Positions 52,442-60,402 of a stretch of 64,000 bases of DNA are shown one piece after another; the stretch's first letter is position 1, and every line of letters starts with the position of its first letter. Below the pieces are notes generated by a model, which was not told the origin of the DNA, made no database searches, and saw nothing but the letters and a program-made list of their open reading frames with translations. This DNA comes from Nitrospirota bacterium (GTDB lineage: Bacteria; Nitrospirota; Nitrospiria; Nitrospirales; Nitrospiraceae). Made by a program: the position numbers and the translations under genes. The stretch covers positions 558,001 through 622,000 of the forward strand of contig JAPLLG010000007.1 in the NCBI GenBank assembly GCA_026387665.1, written 5' to 3'.

Positions 52442-54928
52442 CTATTCTACTTTTTCGACCACGATCCGGTAATGAGCCGCTTCTGCTTCGAGCGGTTCCT
52501 GCAGCAACAGTTTATGCCCGTCGTTCTTCAAACTGAGCGGCACATTCTTGATCGGTTCGCCCGCGTCCAGCCAGACTTCCAACTGTTCGCCCGCATCCAT
52601 CATTTCCAGCTTCAGCTTGGTCTTCACATAATTCATCGGACAGGTCACGCCACGCAAATCGTACACCGGCGCGCCGGACGAGACAGGCGCGGCAACAGAA
52701 GCGACCGGTGCCTTGACCTCCGGCGTGACTCCTGCTCCTGTACCCACTGCCGCCAACTTCAGATCTTTGCCCATCTGCTCCGTAGCGGCACGGCAGGCAT
52801 CGACGAAGCCCTTGGCAAAGACCATCTTCTCGCGGGCCGACTCGCCCGTCGTCTCCTTGGGCCCTAAATCGCCGACTCGTTTCCGCAAGTCCCGATAGAT
52901 CACGGGGACAATCCCCTTTTGCGCAATCCGGCTGTCGAACTCCGTGAAGGTTTCCGCGTCGGTCGAGGGCTCCAGTCCTTCCGTCACCAGCAAGGCCTTG
53001 GCAGCGGACAGGACCGCGCGATAGGACTTGTTCACCGAGACGGAATACTGATGGTTGTCCACGAGGAGCTTCGCCTGATAGAGCTCTTGGTCTGCTTCGA
53101 GAATGCCGTTCTCGATCATCTCCAGCGCGCCGCCGGCGCACTCGCCCGGTCCGAGATCCTCCAGCACAAACTCCGCTTCGCCTTCCCAGTCATAATAGAA
53201 CGTCGGGTCCTCTTCAAAGGAAGGCACGATGGTATAGGGAATCAGCTCGTCCTTGAGTTTGATCTTGCCGGCACGATCCACGAAAGCCGGCAGTCCTTCG
53301 CCGGCAAGGCGATCGCGCCGATAGACGGCAATCAAATGTGTGATCGCAGCGGATACGCTCTTGGCCGGCAGCTTGACCACCAGCTGTCCGATCTTCGCTG
53401 CTCCATCGACCCGCCCGCCCACATGCAATTCATAAAAGGGCGCGACATGCTCGCCGATACGTTTCCCCACTCCATGCAAACCAATCGTGGCGATATGGTG
53501 CTGGGCGCAGGAATTGTGGCAGCCGCTGATCTTGACGGTGACATCGCTCAGATCCTCCGGCACCCGCCCTGCCGGGAATACTTCCGCCAAGGCCCGCGCG
53601 AGCCCTTTGGAGGACGTAATCCCCAGGCCGCACGTATCGGTGCCCGGGCAGGCGATAATATCTTCGACCAGTTCGGCCCCTGGATCGGCCAGGCCCTGCG
53701 AGGCCAGGTCCGCATAGAGGTCGGCAATGCGAGACTCCGGCACCCATCGAATGACCATATTCTGATTGATCGTCGTCCTAATGTTGCCGTTGGAATAGCG
53801 CTCCGCCAGATCAGCGATGTGCAGCATCTGCTCCGCCGTGAGATCGCCCATGAACAACTTGGTCACGGCCGCGACGTAGCCCTCTTGCTTCTGACGTACC
53901 ACGTTGGTGCGGCGCCACATGTCGAACGGCGTCTCCGCCGGCGCACCGTTGGCATGGACGTTGGTCTGTCCCGCCGCCCGCTTCGATCCATTGGCGGATG
54001 TCGGCATGATGAGGGCGACAGGCTCGTCCGGATAGGACAGTACCGTGATCGGCTCATGGGTCGGGCGATCATGCCCCATCGACACATAGGCCTCTTCCCA
54101 GCGGCGCTTGAATTCATCGAAGCCCAGCTTTTCGATCACGAACTTCATGCGGGCCTTGGTGCGATTCTTTCGATTGCCCAGGGTATCGAACACCCGGATC
54201 ACGGCTTCGATGCTCGGAATGAGCTCATCCATCGGCGTGAATTCACGAAGGACCTGTGCCAGCCGGGGAGCCGAACCGAGCCCGCCTCCTGCAACCATGC
54301 GAAAGCCGATCGCTCCGTCCGCGCGCTTCGCAGCGAGGAGCCCGACATCGTGAATCGGCGTGAGGGCACAGTCCTGCTTGCAGCCGGAAAAGGCAATTTT
54401 AAATTTGCGGGGCAGGCTCTGATTGAGCGGATTCCGCAAGAGATGGAGCGCGACGGTTTTTGCGTAAGGCGTCACGTCAAACACTTCCCCCTGACAGATT
54501 CCGGCCAGGTGGCAGGCCGTCACGTTGCGGACTGTATTGGCGCAAGCTTCTCTCGTCGTTAAACCGACCTCCGCCAGACCACGCATGATGGTCGGCACAT
54601 CCTGCAACTCGACAAAATGCAGCTGGATATCCTGGCGCGTGGTCACATGCCCGACGCCTGTGGCGTAACGCTCGGTCAATTCCGCCACCCGGCGAAGCTG
54701 ATTGGCCGTCATCCCGCCGAAGGGAATCTTGATCCGGACCATCTGGACACCGGCCTGCCGCTGTCCATAAATACCGTACTGGAGGCGGAAGGGCCTGAAC
54801 AGATCGCTCGAGACGTCGCCGGACGCCAGACGCAACGCCTCAGCCTCGAAAGTCTCGATCTCCTCAGCAATGGCAGGAGAAATAGGCTCAGTCTTGATCG
54901 GAACAATACTCAATGGTGCGCGACTCAT
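52442..54928 (-). CDS. Siroheme sulfite reductase fused to HEPN-like and TusA domains
   Basis: An 828-residue protein. Two ferredoxin-like/siroheme half-domain pairs span about residues 40-570 with IKIPFGGMTANQLRRVAEL and TTRQDIQLHF. The [4Fe-4S]-siroheme ligands appear as CPGTDTC (C-x5-C) and CHNSC (C-x3-C). A helical segment at about 595-720 (AKLLVDNHQYSVSVNKSYRA) resembles HEPN-type helices. A TusA/SirA domain ends the chain from about residue 753 (YDLRGVTCPMNYVKTKL) with its sulfur-carrying CPxx motif. It should reduce sulfite (possibly nitrite) and may hand sulfur to TusA. It is directly downstream of the Rrf2 gene. Confidence 0.88.
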   Translation of the reverse strand: MSRAPLSIVPIKTEPISPAIAEEIETFEAEALRLASGDVSSDLFRPFRLQYGIYGQRQAGVQMVRIKIPFGGMTANQLRRVAELTERYATGVGHVTTRQDIQLHFVELQDVPTIMRGLAEVGLTTREACANTVRNVTACHLAGICQGEVFDVTPYAKTVALHLLRNPLNQSLPRKFKIAFSGCKQDCALTPIHDVGLLAAKRADGAIGFRMVAGGGLGSAPRLAQVLREFTPMDELIPSIEAVIRVFDTLGNRKNRTKARMKFVIEKLGFDEFKRRWEEAYVSMGHDRPTHEPITVLSYPDEPVALIMPTSANGSKRAAGQTNVHANGAPAETPFDMWRRTNVVRQKQEGYVAAVTKLFMGDLTAEQMLHIADLAERYSNGNIRTTINQNMVIRWVPESRIADLYADLASQGLADPGAELVEDIIACPGTDTCGLGITSSKGLARALAEVFPAGRVPEDLSDVTVKISGCHNSCAQHHIATIGLHGVGKRIGEHVAPFYELHVGGRVDGAAKIGQLVVKLPAKSVSAAITHLIAVYRRDRLAGEGLPAFVDRAGKIKLKDELIPYTIVPSFEEDPTFYYDWEGEAEFVLEDLGPGECAGGALEMIENGILEADQELYQAKLLVDNHQYSVSVNKSYRAVLSAAKALLVTEGLEPSTDAETFTEFDSRIAQKGIVPVIYRDLRKRVGDLGPKETTGESAREKMVFAKGFVDACRAATEQMGKDLKLAAVGTGAGVTPEVKAPVASVAAPVSSGAPVYDLRGVTCPMNYVKTKLKLEMMDAGEQLEVWLDAGEPIKNVPLSLKNDGHKLLLQEPLEAEAAHYRIVVEKVE

Positions 54929-55017
54929 AATGACCTCTATGCAGACGGCTGAAAAACCCGGTGAAAAAGAAAAATATAGCTAAAGTGGCCCATATGGCAT
55001 GGAGACATCAATAACCT

Positions 55018-55142
55018 CGGATGCTCAAAAAGGCCGTCCAGCAAGGCCGCAGCGAGCAAAGAGGCGAGGCGTACCCTTGTGGTACGTTGAGCCTCTTTGT
55101 GAAGCGAGAACGCCGCTGGCGGTCTTTTTGAGCATCCTGCTA
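55018..55142 (-). repeat. Dispersed stop-codon palindrome, copy 6
   Basis: The best-paired copy. The outer 16 bases (CGGATGCTCAAAAAGG / GCTTTTTGAGCATCC) and the inner CAAAGAGGCGAGGCGTACC / GGTACGTTGAGCCTCTTTG pair around a CTTGT loop. The CTA at 55140-55142 is the stop of the Rrf2 gene. It separates the regulator from the sulfite reductase gene. Confidence 0.92.
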
Positions 55143-55589
55143 AATGTGGTACATCAACGACCGCTCTTGTTCGAGCACTCGTTGCTGCCCGGCTAATTCT
55201 TCCACGCTGATGGCTTCAAGCACATGACGCTCCGCTTGATGGACCTGCTCCCACATCTTTCCAAGCAGCAGTTCCGGCTTGCTGAGACGTCGCGCCGGCG
55301 TCCGCCCGGCTCCGCCGTTGGGAGGGGCAAGCGGACCGTCGAGCGCCTCAAGGATCTCGACGACCGAGACCTCGGATGGTTTCTTCGACAATACATAGCC
55401 CCCCTGGGCGCCTCGAAGGCTCGACACAAGACCGGCCTTCTTCATGCCATGGAGTACCTGCTCAAGGAAGCGAGCAGGGATCGCTTGCCGACGCGCAATC
55501 GATTTCGCCTGCACTGGCGTGGACCCAGGATGCATCGCTAAATCGACAGCCGCCATGATTCCGTACGTTGCTCTAAGAGAAACCTTCAT
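55140..55589 (-). CDS. Rrf2 family transcriptional regulator
   Basis: A 149-residue regulator. The winged-helix start (MKVSLRATYGIMAAVDLAMH) and the recognition region IPARFLEQVLHGMKKAGLVSSLRGAQGGYVLSK are typical Rrf2. There is no Cys at all, so it cannot be an Fe-S sensor like IscR. It is more like CymR, which controls sulfur assimilation in Bacillus. It lies at the head of the sulfate-assimilation unit and probably controls it. The start codon lacks an obvious ribosome site. Confidence 0.9.
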   Translation of the reverse strand: MKVSLRATYGIMAAVDLAMHPGSTPVQAKSIARRQAIPARFLEQVLHGMKKAGLVSSLRGAQGGYVLSKKPSEVSVVEILEALDGPLAPPNGGAGRTPARRLSKPELLLGKMWEQVHQAERHVLEAISVEELAGQQRVLEQERSLMYHI

Positions 55590-55597
55590 ACACGAGT

Positions 55598-55611
55598 ATT
55601 CCGGTAGGAAT
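55598..55611 (-). promoter_or_regulatory. Candidate Rrf2 operator
   Basis: Perfect inverted repeat ATTCC-N4-GGAAT, between the likely transcription start and the Rrf2 start codon. Flanking bases (TTTA..., ...ACTC) make a longer, partly symmetric A/T-rich site. Binding by Rrf2 is inference from its location. Confidence 0.55.
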
Positions 55612-55627
55612 TAAACCGTTCCTCCTT

Positions 55628-55657
55628 TTAATACTCCCCGAAAGACGCTCCTGTCAA
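55628..55657 (-). promoter_or_regulatory. Sigma-70-type promoter of the Rrf2-sulfite reductase unit
   Basis: On the minus strand, TTGACA at 55652-55657 and TATTAA at 55628-55633, separated by 18 bases. It lies upstream of the candidate operator, whose binding would block it. Confidence 0.7.
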
Positions 55658-55888
55658 GTCACCCCTCCCAGATGGTCCTCGCGCGTAATACCGGAACATT
55701 TCGCCCGCACGAACAAGAGGAGAGGCAGTCGAAAAGTAAACGCTCCCTCTTGTCTGCCCCGTCACATGAAACGGCAAAAAGAGAAAAGCCCAGCCCGTCA
55801 AACAAATAACCCAGGACAAGTCCCTCGCCACTCGTTGAGGGGCAGTGTCCATCCGGCAGCAAATAGCTGCCTCGCTCCATTTTCCTCG

Positions 55889-55917
55889 TTGACATCAAAT
55901 AGGCTCTGGGCAATAAT
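55889..55917 (+). promoter_or_regulatory. Sigma-70-type promoter of the Fis-domain gene
   Basis: TTGACA (55889-55894) and AATAAT (55912-55917) with a 17-base spacer, some 30 bases upstream of the start at 55947. Confidence 0.65.
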
Positions 55918-55946
55918 CCGCACCACTTCGTTGTTCTTCGGCTGGA

Positions 55947-56543
55947 ATGTTCATGCCGCCTACATTATCCGTCTTCAGTCTGTTGTTGCTCAGCGGCAAC
56001 CCGGACATTCAGAATCAGGTCAAACACATATTCAAAGATGCGTCCGTCACGATCGCAAAGGACGCGGCAGCGCTACCCAAAGACACGGCCAGGCGCACAT
56101 TTGATGCAGTCATCATCGAATCGAAACCGGGTTCATCTGATGGAGCGGCGGCTCTCTCGTCCAACATCGATCTCACGCACGCACTGGTGATCACCGGTTC
56201 GCGGACCGTGCTGAAGCGCGCCTCCAAATTCATGCACGTGATCGCGCGCGCGAAAACAGCAGGCGTAAACGGGAAAGATGCCCTTTCGCTTGAGGACTAC
56301 CTTGAATGGAAGATGGGAGATTTCGTGAAGGGGATGAGGGACGGCTCGGGCCGCAACCTCCACCCCATGCTGATCAGTGCCATTGAGCGCCCCTTGATTA
56401 CCAGGGCGCTTCAGGAAACCAACGGGAACCAGATCCAAGCGGCAGAACTGCTGGGCTTGAATCGGAACACCCTCAGGAAAAAGATCAAAGACTTGCACAT
56501 TCCCGTGAAACGGAAGCGGGCGGCGCAGACGCGGGAGACGTAA
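55947..56543 (+). CDS. Fis-type DNA-binding protein with degenerate receiver-like N-terminus
   Basis: A 198-residue protein (start at 55947, or Met3 at 55953). Residues about 7-80 resemble a response-regulator fold (LLLLSGNPDIQNQVKHIF, FDAVIIESKPGSS). The conserved acidic pocket and phospho-Asp are not evident. The C-terminal 55 residues form a Fis-type helix-turn-helix (ISAIERPLITRALQETNGNQ, LLGLNRNTLRKKIKDL). There is no AAA+ domain, so it cannot activate sigma-54. A promoter with TTGACA lies upstream. An HU-family gene follows 99 bases later on the same strand. Confidence 0.8.
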   Translation: MFMPPTLSVFSLLLLSGNPDIQNQVKHIFKDASVTIAKDAAALPKDTARRTFDAVIIESKPGSSDGAAALSSNIDLTHALVITGSRTVLKRASKFMHVIARAKTAGVNGKDALSLEDYLEWKMGDFVKGMRDGSGRNLHPMLISAIERPLITRALQETNGNQIQAAELLGLNRNTLRKKIKDLHIPVKRKRAAQTRET

Positions 56544-56642
56544 CAACCTCCGGTGCCAGCGCCCAATCTGATTCACGAATGTGCCGGACCAACGTCGGTG
56601 GCAAGGAGTCGCGTAGTTCAACCCAACAACAGGAGGGGTACG

Positions 56643-56915
56643 ATGACGAAAGAAGAGCTGATCGCAAAGATGGCGGCATCCGCTGGTATCACCAAGGTCG
56701 CGGCAGGCACTGCGCTGCAGGCCTTCACCGGAGCGGTCACCACATCCCTGAAGAAGGGCCAGCGCGTCTCCTTGGTGAATTTCGGGACCTTTACGGTGGC
56801 CAAGCGAAAAGCCCGGCTCGGGCGCAATCCCAGAACCGGTGAGGCATTGCGCATTCCCGCCGCCAAAGTTCCGAAGTTCTCGGCAGGGAAAATCCTGAAG
56901 TCAGCCGTCAGGTAA
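56643..56915 (+). CDS. HU family DNA-binding protein
   Basis: The start at 56643 (MTKEELIAKM) has AGGAGGGG nearby and gives 90 residues. The family core (SLVNFGTFTVAKRKARLGRN) and the arm with GRNPRTGEALRIPAAKVPKF are present. HU bends and wraps DNA. A strong terminator follows. Another HU/IHF-type gene is at 31649, so the genome has at least two. Confidence 0.94.
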   Translation: MTKEELIAKMAASAGITKVAAGTALQAFTGAVTTSLKKGQRVSLVNFGTFTVAKRKARLGRNPRTGEALRIPAAKVPKFSAGKILKSAVR

Positions 56916-56948
56916 TCCCGACGATCGTCCGTCGTCGCGTCGGCAAAC

Positions 56949-56999
56949 AAGAGAGGAGGCGGCGTACTCCACCCTCGGGGTACGTCCCCCTCTCTTTTT
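56949..56999 (+). terminator. Terminator after HU gene
   Basis: Stem AGAGAGGAGG / CCCCCTCTCT with a GTAC/GTAC inner pair, then TTTTT (56995-56999). It echoes the core (GCGTAC...GGTACG) of the dispersed palindromes. Confidence 0.85.
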
Positions 57000-57052
57000 G
57001 CGTTTCTTGACACATTGGGCAGGGCTATATTAGCATGCGCCTTCGGATTGAC

Positions 57053-57127
57053 AGGCGCGTAGCTCAGGGGGAGAGCGCTACCTTGACACGGTAGAGGTCG
57101 ACGGTTCAAGACCGTCCGCGCCTACCA
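57053..57127 (+). tRNA. tRNA-Val (anticodon GAC)
   Basis: A 75-nt cloverleaf with encoded CCA. The acceptor stem is AGGCGCG paired with CGCGCCT. The anticodon loop TTGACAC closed by CTACC/GGTAG gives GAC (reads GTC). The T arm is GACGG-TTCAAGA-CCGTC. A TTGACA (57007-57012) lies upstream. Confidence 0.95.
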
Positions 57128-57137
57128 CCCAGCTGAG

Positions 57138-57180
57138 GGCATCCGCTTGCCTCTCGTAGGCGGGGTGCCTTTGTTGTTTC
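57138..57180 (+). terminator. Terminator after tRNA-Val
   Basis: Imperfect stem GGCATCCGCTTGCCT / AGGCGGGGTGCC with loop CTCGT, followed by TTTGTTGTTT. Confidence 0.7.
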
Positions 57181-57207
57181 TAGTGCTCGTTCGATGCAGT
57201 GCATATC

Positions 57208-59139
57208 ATGAAAATTACGCTCAAAGATGGCGGCAGTCGGGATATTCCGACAGGACAGACTGTTGGGTCTGCCCTGTCAGCTCTCGGCCTGACGCTTGGT
57301 CCTGACATCCTGGCGGCGAAGGTCAACGGCCGGATGGTGGACCTCTCGAGCGTTCTGACGGAAGATGCCGAGGTCGCGCCCCTTCTGTTCGACAGCGCCG
57401 AAGGCCGTGAGGTCTACCGCCATAGCAGCACGCATATTATGGCGCAGGCCGTCAAAGAGGTCTTCCCCACGGCAAAACTGACGATCGGCCCGGCCATCGA
57501 GGACGGGTTCTTCTACGACTTTGACTATGAGCGGCCCTTTACGCCGGAAGATCTTGAGAAAATTGAAGCGCGCGCGAAAGACATCATCAAGCGCGCCCTG
57601 CCTGTGAAACGGGCAGAATTATCGAAGCACGCCGCGGTGAAGTTTTTCCAGGAACGCGGCGAAGCCTACAAAGTCGAGCTGATTCAAGGACTGGCGGAGG
57701 GACAGACCATCACGGTCTACGGCCAGGGAGAGTTCACCGACCTCTGCCGCGGCCCGCACCTCCCGACCACCGGCCATGTCGGGGCCTTCAAGCTCCTAAA
57801 CACAGCCGGCGCCTACTGGCGCGGCGACGAACGCAATCCCATGCTGCAGCGGATCTACGGGACCTCCTTCCCCACCCAGGCGGAACTCGACGCGCATCTC
57901 GCGCGCTTAGAAGAAATTAAGCGCCGGGACCACCGCAAGGTCGGCAAGGAACTCGACTTGATCTCGATCTCGGATGAAATCGGCCCAGGCCTGGTGCTCT
58001 GGCATCCGAAGGGCGCGACCATCCGGCTGTTGATCGAAAACTTCTGGCGCGACCAGCACATTCAAAACGGTTATGAACTGGTGTACTCCCCTCATGTCGC
58101 CAAACTGGACCTCTGGAAAACCAGCGGCCACGTCGACTACTACCGCGAAAACATGTTCGCGCCCATGAAGGTCGAAAACAGCGAGTACCAGCTCAAACCG
58201 ATGAATTGTCCGTTCCATATCATGATTTACAAGTCCCATCTGCGCAGTTACCGGGACCTCCCTATCCGCTACGGCGAACTGGGGACCGTCTATCGGTATG
58301 AGCGGACGGGCGTCCTCCACGGTCTATTGCGGGTTCGCGGCTTCACGCAAGACGACGCACACCTCTTCTGCCGGCCTGATCAAATTGAAAGCGAAGTCAG
58401 CCAGGTCCTGGACTTCACGTTCTTTATCCTTGGCACCTTCGGGTTTACCGAGTTTGAAGTGTTCCTCTCGACGAAGCCGGAAAAGGCCGTCGGCTCCGAG
58501 GAGCGTTGGACGCAAGCCACGAGCGCGCTCGAAGCGGCCTTGAAGGGACGCAACGTCGCCTACCAGATCGATCCGGGCGAAGGCGTCTTCTACGGACCAA
58601 AAATCGACATCAAGATCAAGGATGCCCTGGGTCGCTCTTGGCAATGCTCCACCATTCAAGTCGATTTCAACAATCCCGAGCGGTTCGAGTTGGGCTATAT
58701 CGGGGAAGACGGCAGGGTGCACCAGCCGATCATGATCCACCGAGCCCTGATGGGTTCGATCGAACGGTTCTTCGGCATTTTGATCGAACACTTCGGCGGC
58801 GCCTTCCCGACCTGGCTCGCCCCGGTTCAGGCGACGGTCATGTCGATCACGGACAACCAGCATCCCTACGTCGCCGAGGTCGTGGCCCAACTCAAGGCTG
58901 CAGGCTTCCGCGCCGAAGCCGACCTGCGAAATGAAAAAATCGGGCTCAAGATTCGAGAAGCGGAAAAAGCAAAGGTTCCATTTATGTTTGTGGTTGGCGA
59001 CCGGGAAGTGCAGAGTGGGACTCTGGCCATACGGGGCCGGAGCGGGGCCAACCTCGGCAGTATGACCGTCGCAGGAGCGCTCGATCTGCTCCGTGCAGAC
59101 CTCAAGCCGGCAGGGCAGCAACATTCACTGACACAATAA
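57208..59139 (+). CDS. thrS: Threonyl-tRNA synthetase
   Basis: The start at 57208 (MKITLKDGGSRDIP) gives 643 residues, the full bacterial length. An N-terminal TGS domain is followed by the editing domain (RHSSTHIMAQAVKEVFP). The class-II catalytic core has the MNCPFHI and RYERTGVLHGLLRVRGF blocks, and an anticodon domain ends the protein. Neither this start nor an in-frame GTG at 57199 has a ribosome site that I can see. thrS-infC-rpmI-rplT is a classic order. Confidence 0.97.
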   Translation: MKITLKDGGSRDIPTGQTVGSALSALGLTLGPDILAAKVNGRMVDLSSVLTEDAEVAPLLFDSAEGREVYRHSSTHIMAQAVKEVFPTAKLTIGPAIEDGFFYDFDYERPFTPEDLEKIEARAKDIIKRALPVKRAELSKHAAVKFFQERGEAYKVELIQGLAEGQTITVYGQGEFTDLCRGPHLPTTGHVGAFKLLNTAGAYWRGDERNPMLQRIYGTSFPTQAELDAHLARLEEIKRRDHRKVGKELDLISISDEIGPGLVLWHPKGATIRLLIENFWRDQHIQNGYELVYSPHVAKLDLWKTSGHVDYYRENMFAPMKVENSEYQLKPMNCPFHIMIYKSHLRSYRDLPIRYGELGTVYRYERTGVLHGLLRVRGFTQDDAHLFCRPDQIESEVSQVLDFTFFILGTFGFTEFEVFLSTKPEKAVGSEERWTQATSALEAALKGRNVAYQIDPGEGVFYGPKIDIKIKDALGRSWQCSTIQVDFNNPERFELGYIGEDGRVHQPIMIHRALMGSIERFFGILIEHFGGAFPTWLAPVQATVMSITDNQHPYVAEVVAQLKAAGFRAEADLRNEKIGLKIREAEKAKVPFMFVVGDREVQSGTLAIRGRSGANLGSMTVAGALDLLRADLKPAGQQHSLTQ

Positions 59140-59149
59140 GAGGTGTCTT

Positions 59150-59656
59150 ATCGTCCCCAAACTACGAGTTAATCGGGAAATCAGAGTGCGCGAAGTCCGG
59201 GTGATCGGTCCGGAGAGCGAACAGCTCGGCATTCTTCTGACAGCTGATGCATTCAAACAGGCGCAAGATCAGGGCTACGACCTGGTCGAAATCGCACCGA
59301 CGTCTGTGCCTCCCGTATGCCGCATTATGGACTACGGGAAGTACAAGTTTGAGTTGAGCAAGAAAGACCACCAGAATCGCCGGCACCAAAAGTCGACGCA
59401 GGTCAAAGAAATCAAGCTGCGTCCTCGGACGGATAAGCACGACTTGGAAATCAAGGTGCGCCAGATCAAGGGTTTTCTGGCCGACGGCAACAAGACGAAA
59501 GTCGTCTTGACCTACCGAGGCCGTGAAATGGCGAATCAGGAGATGGGCCGATCGCTCATGAATATGGTCATTGCAGAAGTGGGAACGGAGGGCACGATCG
59601 AGTACGCCCCCCGCATGGAAGGGCGCAGCTTGATCATGATCGTGGCGCCGAAGTAA
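59150..59656 (+). CDS. infC: Translation initiation factor IF-3 (ATC start codon)
   Basis: IF-3 blocks early joining of ribosomal subunits. The frame extends 12 codons upstream of the first GTG (59186) to an ATC at 59150, encoding IVPKLRVNREIR, the conserved N-terminus of IF-3. AAGAGGTG stands six bases before the ATC. infC is known for AUU/AUC starts with autoregulation, and ATC fits that. The resulting 168-residue protein has both family domains (DLVEIAPTSVPPVCRIMDYG and the C-terminal KEIKLRP...). Confidence 0.9.
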   Translation: MVPKLRVNREIRVREVRVIGPESEQLGILLTADAFKQAQDQGYDLVEIAPTSVPPVCRIMDYGKYKFELSKKDHQNRRHQKSTQVKEIKLRPRTDKHDLEIKVRQIKGFLADGNKTKVVLTYRGREMANQEMGRSLMNMVIAEVGTEGTIEYAPRMEGRSLIMIVAPK

Positions 59657-59696
59657 GACGGCGGCCCGAACGCTATTAACCAAAGGAAGCACCGAC

Positions 59697-59900
59697 ATGA
59701 AGAAGAGGAAAATGAAAAGCCATAGTGGAGCCAAGAAGCGGTTTACCCGCACCGGCTCCGGGAAATTGGTCAGGAGAAAGGCGGGCAAGCGCCATATCCT
59801 CACCAGCAAGACGCAGGATCGGAAGCGCCGGTTGAGCGGCGCGGTTCTCGTCGATAAGACCAAAGTTCAGGCGCTGGATCGCTTGTTGCCCTACGCCTAA
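59697..59900 (+). CDS. rpmI: 50S ribosomal protein L35
   Basis: A 67-residue, strongly basic ribosomal protein. It has the L35 pattern (KSHSGAKKRFTRTGSGKLVR-type start, then RHILTSK). It lies 40 bases after infC and 43 bases before rplT, as in most bacteria. Confidence 0.96.
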   Translation: MKKRKMKSHSGAKKRFTRTGSGKLVRRKAGKRHILTSKTQDRKRRLSGAVLVDKTKVQALDRLLPYA

Positions 59901-59943
59901 ACAAGACCAGACGGATCGCGTTAACCAAAAGGAGTATTGACTC

Positions 59944-60312
59944 ATGCCTCGCGCAAAAGGTGGCCCAAAAACAAGACATCGTCGGAAGAAGCGGCTCAAG
60001 CTGGCCTCAGGCCAGTACGGCGGAAAGAGCCGGCTGTTCCGGACGGCAACAGAATCGGTCGATAAAGGTCAGGCCTACGCCTATACGGGACGGAAAAACC
60101 GGAAACGGGATTTCCGCGTCTTGTGGATTGCGCGCATCAACGCGGCAGTTCGGGCGCATGGATTGACCTATGGCCGATTCATCAATGCCCTGAAGAAAGC
60201 GAATATCCTCCTGGACCGGAAGGTCCTCTCGGATATGGCGATCAAGGATGCCACAGGGTTTGAGCAGCTGGTCGGTCTCGCCAAGCAGCATCTTGCCCCG
60301 GCGATAGCCTAA
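59944..60312 (+). CDS. rplT: 50S ribosomal protein L20
   Basis: A 122-residue protein. [20 protein letters not shown] near the N-terminus and [20 protein letters not shown] are L20 blocks. L20 is needed for 50S assembly and in E. coli represses its own operon. Ribosome site AAGGAG is present. The bacterial pheST genes often follow rplT; here the strand switches. Confidence 0.97.
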   Translation: MPRAKGGPKTRHRRKKRLKLASGQYGGKSRLFRTATESVDKGQAYAYTGRKNRKRDFRVLWIARINAAVRAHGLTYGRFINALKKANILLDRKVLSDMAIKDATGFEQLVGLAKQHLAPAIA

Positions 60313-60368
60313 GCGCAGCCGCCTCGCAAGAGCACTCTTCGAATCATTGATTTGGATAGATTGCGGGT

Positions 60369-60402
60369 CTTGAGGAATGCGCCGACTGGCGCAGGCCTCA
60401 AG
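60369..60402. terminator. Bidirectional hairpin between rplT and pheT
   Basis: CTTGAGG / CCTCAAG outer stem and GCGCC / GGCGC inner stem. The right arm includes the pheT TGA stop (60398-60400). No long T-run. It is the only hairpin between the convergent ends. Confidence 0.6.

Noticed and set aside
52919-54562. Plus-strand open frame of 547 codons opposite the sulfite reductase
   Set aside because: Antisense shadow; the siroheme enzyme is unmistakable on the other strand.
8211-55142. Possibility that the repeated palindromes form a CRISPR array
   Set aside because: Copies are kilobases apart, about 125 bp long, and lie at gene ends; there are no spacers or cas genes.
55628-55852. Minus-strand 74-codon frame with a hydrophobic stretch upstream of the Rrf2 gene
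   Set aside because: It overlaps the predicted Rrf2 promoter, has no good ribosome site, and shows no protein family features.
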